Positions 54,744 to 62,341 of a stretch of 64,000 nucleotides of DNA are shown piece after piece. The notes under the pieces are model-generated. The model was not told where the DNA came from. It did no database searches and saw only the letters and a list, made by a program, of their open reading frames with translations. The stretch lies in assembly GCA_020633955.1 (NCBI GenBank), contig JACKCP010000007.1, positions 100,148 through 164,147 of the forward strand, written 5' to 3'. The stretch comes from Desulfobacteraceae bacterium. GTDB lineage: Bacteria > Desulfobacterota > Desulfobacteria > Desulfobacterales > JACKCP01. Every line of letters starts with the position of its first letter. Position 1 is the stretch's first letter. Made by a program: the position numbers and the translations under genes.

Positions 54744-54891
54744 TAGTTAGTGATTGGCCGAAAACGACGGTTTTGTTTCCTTCAAGGAAGATAAAAATTT
54801 AACAGCAGGAATAAATTGAGTATTTTGAGGATTAAATTTTGAATCTGTCGTCGAAAGGGACAAAAAAGACCGTTTTTGCTTTGTAACTAAT
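54744..54891. repeat. nested palindromic repeat family 2, copy 3
   Basis: Ends TTAGTTAGTGATTGG and TTTGTAACTAA are near-inverted; CGGTTTTGTTTCC pairs with GGGACAAAAAAGACCG; AAAATTTAA pairs with the ATTAAATTTT core. The shared core GTATTTTGAGGATTAAATTTT matches copies 1 and 2. It lies between the helicase gene and the AAA ATPase gene. Confidence 0.72.
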
Positions 54892-54908
54892 TATTAAGGA
54901 ATTATTTC

Positions 54909-56150
54909 ATGACAAATTTATCTGTAAAGACAAAAAATATTTTCCGTATAGAATCCTTGAGGGTTGAAAATTATCGAGTTTTGAAAAATTTAAAACTTGA
55001 TAAGCTTACGCCAATAACCGTTCTCCTGGGACCAAACGGCAGCGGTAAGTCTACTATTTTTGATGTCTTTAATTTTTTGTCTGAGTCTTTTAATATTAGC
55101 CTTCGTTATGCCTGGGATCATCGTGGACGAGGTAAAGAACTTAAAAGCCTTGGTTCTGATGGTCCGATTATTTTTGAATTAAAATATCGGGAAGGACAGA
55201 TAAGTCCTGCTGTCACCTACCACCTTGAAATTGATGAAGGCCTAAAAGGCCCCGAAGTCGTTGAAGAGTGGCTTCAATGGAGAATCGGCAGTAATGGAGA
55301 ACCTTTTCGATTTATGGAGTTTAAAAAAGGGGTTGGGTGTGCTGTCAGTGGTGAGATGCCTGATTCTGATGATTTAAAAACGGATACTAATCTACGTTCT
55401 CCTGACCTGATTGCAGTTAATGCACTTGGACAGCTTTCTGATTATCCTCGAATTGCTGCCTTGAGGGAATTTATCAAAGACTGGCATATTTCTAATCTTT
55501 CAATTGATCAAACCAGAAATCAATCTGAGGCCGGCCCCCAGGAACGTTTAAGCAGCAGCGGGGATAATCTCCCAAATGTTATTCAATATTTTAAGGAACA
55601 GCATCCAGAGATGCTGGAGCATATTTTTAAAATTCTCCGCAGGAGGATTCCAAGGCTTGAAAGAGTGGATGCTGAACCTATGGCCGATGGCAGATTGCTG
55701 TTGAAGATCAAGGATATGTCTTTTGACAAGCCCGTGCTGGCTAAGTTTGCATCAGATGGAACCATGAAAATGCTGGCTTATCTGACTGTTTTGTATGACC
55801 CTGAACCTCCTCGCTTTATAGGCATAGAAGAGCCGGAAAATTTTCTTCATCCTCGCTTGCTGCCTGAACTGGCAGAGGAGTGCCGTGCTTCATCTGAGAA
55901 TGCACAGGTTCTTATAACGACCCATTCGCCTTTTCTTTTAAATTCAATGCGTGCTGAAGAGGTAAGGATTTTGTTTAGGGATGAAAACGGGTTTACTCAA
56001 GCAGTAAATGCTTGTGATATCCAGGGTATACCTGAATTGATGGAAGCAGGATCAGCTCTTGGCCACCTTTGGATGGAAGGACACTTTGGTTTTGGTGATC
56101 CATTTATTAATTTTGGAGCACCAAAATCTTTAAAAGAGGTTAATAAATGA
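54909..56150 (+). CDS. AAA_15/21-type ATPase of a putative two-gene defence system
   Basis: A 413-residue SMC/ABC-like ATPase. N-terminal IESLRVENYRVLKNLKLDKLTPITVLLGPNGSGKST (Walker A at ~40-50); no long coiled coil; C-terminal FIGIEEPENFLHPRLLPELAEE (Walker B with catalytic Glu, ~302) and QVLITTHSPFLLNSM (switch His, ~336). This is the OLD/RloA/PARIS-AriA type, here without the C-terminal TOPRIM nuclease, which is instead provided by the next gene (4-bp overlap). ATPase plus TOPRIM-like gene pairs are well known in phage defence (AbiL, PARIS, Gabija). The C-terminal tail ends in a Gly/Phe-rich segment. Confidence 0.8.
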   Translation: MTNLSVKTKNIFRIESLRVENYRVLKNLKLDKLTPITVLLGPNGSGKSTIFDVFNFLSESFNISLRYAWDHRGRGKELKSLGSDGPIIFELKYREGQISPAVTYHLEIDEGLKGPEVVEEWLQWRIGSNGEPFRFMEFKKGVGCAVSGEMPDSDDLKTDTNLRSPDLIAVNALGQLSDYPRIAALREFIKDWHISNLSIDQTRNQSEAGPQERLSSSGDNLPNVIQYFKEQHPEMLEHIFKILRRRIPRLERVDAEPMADGRLLLKIKDMSFDKPVLAKFASDGTMKMLAYLTVLYDPEPPRFIGIEEPENFLHPRLLPELAEECRASSENAQVLITTHSPFLLNSMRAEEVRILFRDENGFTQAVNACDIQGIPELMEAGSALGHLWMEGHFGFGDPFINFGAPKSLKEVNK

Positions 56151-56776
56151 TGCTGGAGAAATTGATTGTATTTGTAGAAGAATACTCAATGGAAGCAGCA
56201 CTGGAAATCATTTTACCTAAAATACTTGTTGATATTGATTTTCAGATAATTCGATTCCAGTGTAAGGATGATCTCCTGAAAAAATTACCTGTTCGATTAA
56301 GAGGATATACCTCATGGCTTCCTGATACCTGGTCTATTCTTGTGTTGGTTGATCGAGATGATGATGACTGCACTGTTCTCAAACAGACTCTGGAAGATTA
56401 TGCAGTTGATTCCGGATTTGTTACTAAAACAAGTGCAATGCCGGGACATAGGTTTCATGTGGTAAATCGTATTGTAGTAGAGGAGCTTGAAGCATGGTAT
56501 TTTGGAGATTGGAATGCTGTCAGAACAGCTTATCCCAGGGTGCCTGCTAATATTTGTCAAAAAGCACCTTACAGAGATTCGGATGCCATAGCAGGAGGAA
56601 CCTGGGAAGCATTTGAGCGTATATTGAAAAGTTGCGGTTATTTTTCAACGGGAATACGAAAAATTGAGTGTGCACGTAAAATAGCCGTTCATATGGATAT
56701 TAAACAAAATCGGTCTAATAGTTTTAATGTTTTTGTTGAAGCGGTTCAGATGATTTTGTATGGAGGAACTGTCTGA
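56147..56776 (+). CDS. DUF4276-like TOPRIM-type effector partner
   Basis: A 209-residue protein overlapping the ATPase gene by 4 bp. The N-terminus (KLIVFVEEYSMEAALEIILPKIL) has the Glu expected for a TOPRIM-like fold. LVLVDRDDDDC gives the DxD metal motif (~71-75), and HFHVV...EELEAWYFGDWNAV matches the conserved middle of DUF4276. The sequence VGRI-type N-terminus of some DUF4276 is replaced by LIVFVEEYSME, but the layout holds. It probably acts as the nuclease or RNA-targeting effector released or controlled by the ATPase. This is inference from related pairs such as RloA/RloB. Confidence 0.7.
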   Translation: MMLEKLIVFVEEYSMEAALEIILPKILVDIDFQIIRFQCKDDLLKKLPVRLRGYTSWLPDTWSILVLVDRDDDDCTVLKQTLEDYAVDSGFVTKTSAMPGHRFHVVNRIVVEELEAWYFGDWNAVRTAYPRVPANICQKAPYRDSDAIAGGTWEAFERILKSCGYFSTGIRKIECARKIAVHMDIKQNRSNSFNVFVEAVQMILYGGTV

Positions 56777-56991
56777 ACATGCGATTTTTATTTAAAAAGC
56801 TCAAAGGAGGTTATAAAATAATATTTTTGCTGTAGAAATAAAATGTTGAAACAGTGTTTAACTGTTGACTATATTCATTCTGCCTTATAAGAATTTTCTG
56901 TGTTTATTTGCTTTTAACAGACAGAAGGCCTTGTTTTAGTTTCTATTTTTACTGAATTTGGTTTTCTGGCTTTTGTTATTTGAGGATTCTT

Positions 56992-59679
56992 ATGTCATAT
57001 AGTATTTCTCTAGTATTTTTTATTGGTTTGATTTCATGTATTTTTTTTCTTTCTTTTTATTTGGTCATTAAAAATAAAAGAAGTCCTTTTGTTGAAAGTT
57101 CTCCAACAACTTTAACTACTCTTGGAATTTTAGGAACTTTTTTTGGAATTACTTCTGGTTTGATAAATTTTGATTTTTCAACCCATCAATCCATAGATCA
57201 AAGTATTCCCTATTTCCTGGAAGGTTTGAAGACTGCATTTATTACAAGTGTATTCGGTATCTTAACTTCTTTGTTGCTTAAGTTCTCAATGAATATTAAA
57301 GATGCCAAAAATTTAAATCTTGCTGGTCCAGATGATTTTGAAGGCAAGTTCCTTTTTATTTTTGAAAAAAATATGGAAGTTGCTTCGGAAACAAGGGATT
57401 TTATGAAGTCTCTTAATGAAAATATCGTTGAACTTAAAAAAATAATCTCAGGTGATGGCGATTCGAGTATTGTTACCCAGATTTTAAAATTTCGATCTGA
57501 TTATAATGATAAAATGAATGAGCTAATTCATTCTGCTAAAGCTTATAGTGAAGATGTAGCTGTAAAGCTTGATGGTTTTGAAAAAAGTCTGAATGAAGAT
57601 CAGGAAAATAAAAAATTATTTTATAAATTCATTGAAAATGCCTTTAAAAAATCTATCAGGGAAATTTATGATTTTAGGGTTTTAGCTATTGAATTTTATA
57701 ATAATTGTTTGGAAAGTGTGAAACAAATTGAAAACTTTGAAAATATTTTATCCGATGGTAACAAGACGGCTATTGAAATAAAGGAAATTGTTCAATCTGA
57801 TACAAACGATCAAAATCTTTTAAATGAGTTAAAAAGTTTTAGATGCGATTATGCTGAAACAAGTTCTTTGGCAGATGAAAAATATAATGAGTTTAAAAAT
57901 ATCAGCCTTGAGCATCATCAGGGAATAAATAGTCGATTGGATAAAAATTATATACTCCAGGAAGAGCTTGGCCGTGAAATAAGAAATGATTTTAATGATT
58001 TTGCATTGAAAGTGACAGAAATAAGTTCAAAGCAGCTTATAGAGGCACTTAATGATCTTATTAAAGACTTTAATCATAATCTTACAGAACAGTTTGGAGA
58101 TAATTTTAAAAAACTTGATGAATCAGTTGGGAAACTTGTTTTGTGGCAGGATGAGCATAAAGAGCATATGGAAAGGCTTAAAAAAGAATTTTGTCTTGCC
58201 GCTGATTCTATTTCGGAAAGTGAAAAATCTCTTTCAAATGTAAGTCATGAAGCAGAAAAAATTTCAAAACTTGTTGTTAATCTGAGCAGTTTAATGGTCT
58301 CTGCTGATTTCCAGATAAAAACTCTTGAAGCTTGCCTTGAATCTTTTGCTGATTTAAAAGAAAAGGCTTCAGGAGCTATGCCAGAAATTGAGTCAAGGCT
58401 TGATTCAATAATAACTACAGTTAAAAATTCCGCAGAAAATGCATCAAAACATTATGAGAGTCTACTTTTTGGTTCAAAGGAGTTTATTGATAAATTCCTT
58501 GAATCTTCAGGCAGTCTTCATGAAAAATTTATAAATGATACTGGAGGACTTGTAAAAGGTATTGCTGATGAGTTGAGTTTTGTTTCTGAAGAGCTGTTTT
58601 TAAACAATAGAAAAATTACAAGTAATATTAAGGAAAGTTTTGAAAGTATAAATCAGTTATCTAATGAAGTTCAAACTTGTGTAAAAAAGAGTTCGAATGA
58701 TTTGCATGAAATTATTTCGGGAATAATTGCAAGATATGGTGATGGAATAGAAACTGTTTTTATAAGAGGTAATGAAAATCTTGAAAGACTAAGCAGTGAA
58801 GTTGAAAAAACAGTCTTAAAAGCGGGTGAAACATTAAATACCACAATATCTGATATGGTAGGTCATTCATCAGAAAGCTTTGAAAAAATATTTGAAAAGG
58901 GAAGTGAAAATCTTGAAAGGATTTCAAGGGATTCAGAAGAAAGAGCGGAAAAGTCAGGAGAGCTTTTAACTGAAACAATAAATGCAATAGCAGCCCATTC
59001 AAACACCAGCATAGAAAGAGCTTTTAATGATGTAAACGAAAGAATATCTTGTCTTGCTGAAGACACGGAGCAGCGTCTAAAAGATTCGGGTGAATATTTC
59101 ACTTCAATAATAAATGATCTTACCAGGAAATCAGGGTTAAATATTGAAGAAATTTGTGTATCAACTAAAGAATCTCTTAAAAACATGATTGCTGAGGTTG
59201 GAAAAAGAATTTCAGACTCTTCAAGTGAACAGGAAGAAGTTTTAAAAACAGTAACTAAAAAAATTGATTCATACTTTGAAAGTTTTATAGGTGAAGCAAA
59301 AAATAAAATGCTTTCTTTTTATAATGAAATGGAAACTTCAATGAAAACCAATTCATCACAATACAGCTCTCTTATTTCAGATACAATTAAAGAAATGGAC
59401 AGTAATTTTAAAAAATCATTTAATGAACAAAACTTAAATATTTATAAACTATCAGAACTTTTAAAGGAAGAAATTATAAAGTCTGCAAAAGAACGTGAAG
59501 ATGTTTTAAATAAAGAAATCAAGGTCTTAGATGAAAGTATGCAAAACGAAATTACAAGAGTGCTTAGACAAATGGGAGAGCAGCTTGTAAGAATAACAGA
59601 AAAATTTGTATCAGATTATTCCATTCTTACGGAAAAAATGGGTGAAGTGGTAAGCAAGGCTGAAATTTACATGAACTGA
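56992..59679 (+). CDS. zorA: ZorA-like MotA/ExbB-type channel protein with long coiled tail
   Basis: 895 residues from ATG 56992 (GAGG 6 bp upstream; the in-frame TTG at 56980 is less likely). Three membrane helices at ~5-25, ~40-60 and ~80-102, with TTLTTLGILGTFFGITSGL and LKTAFITSVFGILTSLLLKF, are the MotA/TolQ/ExbB channel core. The remaining ~770 residues are a long cytoplasmic helical tail. Within it, residues ~569-744 consist of four repeats of exactly 44 residues (58696-59223). The channel core, tail, a following MotB-like gene and a nuclease match the Zorya defence system, where the ZorA tail transmits phage sensing to effectors. TGA overlaps the next ATG by 1 bp. Confidence 0.85.
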   Translation: MSYSISLVFFIGLISCIFFLSFYLVIKNKRSPFVESSPTTLTTLGILGTFFGITSGLINFDFSTHQSIDQSIPYFLEGLKTAFITSVFGILTSLLLKFSMNIKDAKNLNLAGPDDFEGKFLFIFEKNMEVASETRDFMKSLNENIVELKKIISGDGDSSIVTQILKFRSDYNDKMNELIHSAKAYSEDVAVKLDGFEKSLNEDQENKKLFYKFIENAFKKSIREIYDFRVLAIEFYNNCLESVKQIENFENILSDGNKTAIEIKEIVQSDTNDQNLLNELKSFRCDYAETSSLADEKYNEFKNISLEHHQGINSRLDKNYILQEELGREIRNDFNDFALKVTEISSKQLIEALNDLIKDFNHNLTEQFGDNFKKLDESVGKLVLWQDEHKEHMERLKKEFCLAADSISESEKSLSNVSHEAEKISKLVVNLSSLMVSADFQIKTLEACLESFADLKEKASGAMPEIESRLDSIITTVKNSAENASKHYESLLFGSKEFIDKFLESSGSLHEKFINDTGGLVKGIADELSFVSEELFLNNRKITSNIKESFESINQLSNEVQTCVKKSSNDLHEIISGIIARYGDGIETVFIRGNENLERLSSEVEKTVLKAGETLNTTISDMVGHSSESFEKIFEKGSENLERISRDSEERAEKSGELLTETINAIAAHSNTSIERAFNDVNERISCLAEDTEQRLKDSGEYFTSIINDLTRKSGLNIEEICVSTKESLKNMIAEVGKRISDSSSEQEEVLKTVTKKIDSYFESFIGEAKNKMLSFYNEMETSMKTNSSQYSSLISDTIKEMDSNFKKSFNEQNLNIYKLSELLKEEIIKSAKEREDVLNKEIKVLDESMQNEITRVLRQMGEQLVRITEKFVSDYSILTEKMGEVVSKAEIYMN
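58696..59223 (+). repeat. four tandem 132-bp (44-codon) repeats within zorA
   Basis: Repeats begin at 58696, 58828, 58960 and 59092, each 132 bp with no indels. Shared pattern: hydrophobic positions in L-x-x-x-I-x-x-[IM/L], an SG or AG end (LKAG, EKSG, KDSG) and ENLERISR-like middles. 44 is four times 11, the hendecad period of right-handed coiled coils. DNA similarity is moderate, so these are old repeats. Confidence 0.85.
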
Positions 59680-60407
59680 TGAGTGTTTTAGTGTTAAATA
59701 ACAGGGTTAAATTTTCCAAGAAAAATGATGAAGTTCAATGGCTTCCTGTTTCTGATTTGATGGCAGGCCTCATGGTTATTTTTCTTTTTGTGGCAATAAG
59801 CTATATGCGTATGGTTGTTGTTGAAAGAGACAGTATAAAAAATATAGTAGTTGCCTGGGAAACAACAAGGAAAAGAGTCTATCAGGAACTTTACAACGAA
59901 TTCAGATATGATCTTGATAAATGGAATGCACAAATAATCGAAAGTGATCTTTCAGTAAGGTTTAATGAACCCGAAGTACTTTTTGAGCAGGGTAAAACAG
60001 ATTTACAGCAGCGGTTTAAAGAAATTCTTGATGACTTTTTTCCTCGCTACATTAAATGTATTAATCTTTTTATTGAAGAAGAAACTCAAGGCTCCACTAT
60101 TGAAGAAATAAGAATTGAAGGACACACTTCAAGCGAATGGAATAACAATGTAGACTCTGCAGAAGCCTATTTTAACAATATGTGGCTTTCACAGGGAAGA
60201 ACAAGATCTGTTCTTCAATACTGCTACTCTCTTAAAGGATGCCAAAATTATGGCTGGCTTAAGAGAAAAATTGCGGCTGTAGGGTATTCCTCGTCTCACC
60301 TTGTTTTTGATGAGATTACACTTCAGGAAGATAAGGAAAAATCACGAAGGGTTATATTCAGAGTTAAAACTACTGTTGAAAAGCAGCTTATGAAAGTAAT
60401 TGAGTAA
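59679..60407 (+). CDS. zorB: ZorB-like MotB/OmpA-type protein
   Basis: A 242-residue protein. A single N-terminal membrane helix (~25-44) begins with SDLMAGLMVIFLF; Asp26 is at the position of the proton-binding Asp of ZorB and the analogous Asp of MotB. After a helical linker, an OmpA/MotB peptidoglycan-binding domain follows (~120-235: IEEIRIEGHTSSEWNN ... LSQGRTRSVLQYCYSL ... VGYSSSHLVFDE ... KSRRVIFRV). Together with ZorA it would form the membrane motor that anchors to the wall. It overlaps ZorA by 1 bp. Confidence 0.87.
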   Translation: MSVLVLNNRVKFSKKNDEVQWLPVSDLMAGLMVIFLFVAISYMRMVVVERDSIKNIVVAWETTRKRVYQELYNEFRYDLDKWNAQIIESDLSVRFNEPEVLFEQGKTDLQQRFKEILDDFFPRYIKCINLFIEEETQGSTIEEIRIEGHTSSEWNNNVDSAEAYFNNMWLSQGRTRSVLQYCYSLKGCQNYGWLKRKIAAVGYSSSHLVFDEITLQEDKEKSRRVIFRVKTTVEKQLMKVIE

Positions 60408-60408
60408 T

Positions 60409-61557
60409 ATGCATTTTGATGTTGATTTTTCAGAACTTAAAAATCTGGCTGATAAAATAAGTGCTTCTGAAAGTAAGTGGACATTAAGACAAAAAGAGCT
60501 GAGTCCTGTTGAGCGTTTTAAAATTGAACTTGCAGAAGGAATAGAGCTTAATTTATCAGATGTTGCTGTTAATGATTCAGGTCTTTTAACTTTTAAAGAT
60601 CTTCAGGTCATTCTGTATATACCAGATCATGGTGTTTCTTTAGAGAAGGCTTTAAAAGTTCCAAAATTTGGAAAAAAATTTCATATTGCTGATTGTAAAA
60701 CTCTAAGAGAGATGAGGTTGAAAAGGAGATACGAAAGATATGTTGCAACAAATGATATGACTGGTAATTTTAAAATATATGGAACTGATGATTTTGGGCA
60801 AAAAAAAGAGGGGATTTTAAGACTTAAAGTTTGTCAGAATTGTTTAGAGTCTCTTAATTACAAAAACTTCAGAAATTTGCAATATATTCAGAAAAAACGA
60901 GTGGTTGATGGTTTTGATATCCATGAGTTTTTTTCTAAATACAGCTCTTACTTTGAATATCTTCCCCAAAAACAAGAAACTGAATCCTTTGGATATGATG
61001 ATAAATGGGATCAGATTTCCTATGATTACAGGCAAAGTAAAAACTGGGAATGTGAAAAATGCGGTATTTCATTGAAAGACAATAAACAATTACTCCATAC
61101 ACATCATATTAATGGTGTAAAACATGACAATGCAAAAGAAAATCTTAAGGCTTTGTGTATTGACTGCCATTCCAAAGAGCCTGGCCATAATTATATATTT
61201 GTTTTAAGAAAATATCGGCAATTAATTGCAAGCTTGAGATCCAAATTAAAAAAATCCCGCATAAGGGAGCAGGATAAACGCCTTTTGAATGAATCTTTTC
61301 AATGGAATGATGTGGTAGATATGGCAGATCCTGCTGTTTGTGGATTGATTGAAATGTGCAGATTTCATAAACACCCTGTTCCGGAAGTAGGTGTTGATAT
61401 TTTCCATGGGAATAGTGTTTATGCACAGGCAGAATTGGCCTGGCCTGATAAAAAAATTGCAGTTGTACTATTAAAGGATAATCATTCTGATTTAATGGTA
61501 AAAAGAGGGTGGAAAGTTTATTCTGTCAAAGAAGCTATGGAATACTGGTTTGCTTGA
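60409..61557 (+). CDS. zorE: HNH nuclease, probable Zorya effector (ZorE-like)
   Basis: A 382-residue protein from ATG 60409, 1 bp after zorB; a TTG at 60400 overlapping zorB is an alternative start. The HNH domain is at ~213-262: WECEKCG, HTHHINGVKHDNAKENLKALCIDCH, giving two CxxC pairs that hold a structural zinc and the catalytic His-His/Asn. The N-terminal ~200 residues are of unknown family. The C-terminal ~60 (VYAQAELAWPDKKIAVVLLKDNHSDLMVKRGWKVYSV) resemble the Vsr/DUF559-like strand pattern but lack a complete active site. Type II Zorya has an HNH protein, ZorE, after zorAB, which this fits, but the length and layout differ, so subtype is uncertain. Confidence 0.65.
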   Translation: MHFDVDFSELKNLADKISASESKWTLRQKELSPVERFKIELAEGIELNLSDVAVNDSGLLTFKDLQVILYIPDHGVSLEKALKVPKFGKKFHIADCKTLREMRLKRRYERYVATNDMTGNFKIYGTDDFGQKKEGILRLKVCQNCLESLNYKNFRNLQYIQKKRVVDGFDIHEFFSKYSSYFEYLPQKQETESFGYDDKWDQISYDYRQSKNWECEKCGISLKDNKQLLHTHHINGVKHDNAKENLKALCIDCHSKEPGHNYIFVLRKYRQLIASLRSKLKKSRIREQDKRLLNESFQWNDVVDMADPAVCGLIEMCRFHKHPVPEVGVDIFHGNSVYAQAELAWPDKKIAVVLLKDNHSDLMVKRGWKVYSVKEAMEYWFA

Positions 61558-61650
61558 AAGGCAAACTCTTAAATTTTGAAATTTGCTTTTCGTTCTTTAT
61601 TATCAAATTTGCCATGATTTATTTCAAAATTAATGTTTAAATTTGTTGGT

Positions 61651-62244
61651 TTATTTCTCTGAAAAAATTTTTTCATAATCCCCAAAATAATTAAAATTTA
61701 AAAAAGACTCAAGCAAAGGATCAGTCAGTCTCAGTTTTTCATAGGAAACTTTTTTTACCCTTACAAGCTCAAAAAGCCTGTCAACCTTAACCTCGTCTTT
61801 TGAAAGCAGTGCTTCAATAAAAGGAATGCATTTTTTTGAATACACTGAACAAAGAGGCTGAAAAAAACTCCCTTCATTTGGAGTAACGGCATAATACTTA
61901 TTTTCAGTCTGGCTTATTATTTCAGCGATAAGTTCTTTTTTTAAAAAAGGCATGTCACAGGCAGCAACAAATCCAAAATCTGTTTTAATATTTGAAAGAC
62001 CTGAGTGTATTCCACAAAGAGGAGTGCTTTTTTTTATTATATCTTTATATACTTTTATTCCTGATTTCTGAAAAAGTTCCGGCTCATTTGAAATTATTAT
62101 TGATTCAATGCCAAGTTCTTTGAATTTTGAGGAGATTAAGTCTAAAAAAGTTTTTCCCTCAATCTCAAGAAAAGCCTTGTTTTGGCCGTTCATTCTTTTG
62201 TTTCTGCCGCCGCAGAGTATTATCCCTGTAATATTTTCTTTCAT
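61651..62244 (-). CDS. mobA: molybdenum cofactor guanylyltransferase MobA
   Basis: A 197-residue protein of normal MobA length. The N-terminus GIILCGGRNKRMNGQNKAFLEIEGKTF is the nucleotidyltransferase signature (GGxxxRMxxxKA), followed by VAACDMPFLKKELI with the metal-binding Asp of the CDMPF motif and TPNEGSFFQPLCSVYSKKCIPFI. It transfers GMP from GTP to Mo-molybdopterin, forming the bis-MGD cofactor needed by DMSO-reductase-family enzymes such as the one encoded divergently at 62342. The ATG at 62244 has a moderate A-rich leader. Confidence 0.92.
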   Translation of the reverse strand: MKENITGIILCGGRNKRMNGQNKAFLEIEGKTFLDLISSKFKELGIESIIISNEPELFQKSGIKVYKDIIKKSTPLCGIHSGLSNIKTDFGFVAACDMPFLKKELIAEIISQTENKYYAVTPNEGSFFQPLCSVYSKKCIPFIEALLSKDEVKVDRLFELVRVKKVSYEKLRLTDPLLESFLNFNYFGDYEKIFSEK

Positions 62245-62341
62245 TTTATCATTGATTTTTCAGTTTAATTTCTTAAAAGTAGTTCATATATGAAATATAA
62301 TCTGTTTTAAAGTTAAAATATACATTAAATAAGGAATATAC

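Noticed and set aside
56803..56810. AAAGGAGG after the DUF4276-like gene, suggesting another start
   Set aside because: No ATG, GTG or useful TTG frame follows within proper spacing; probably chance or a remnant.
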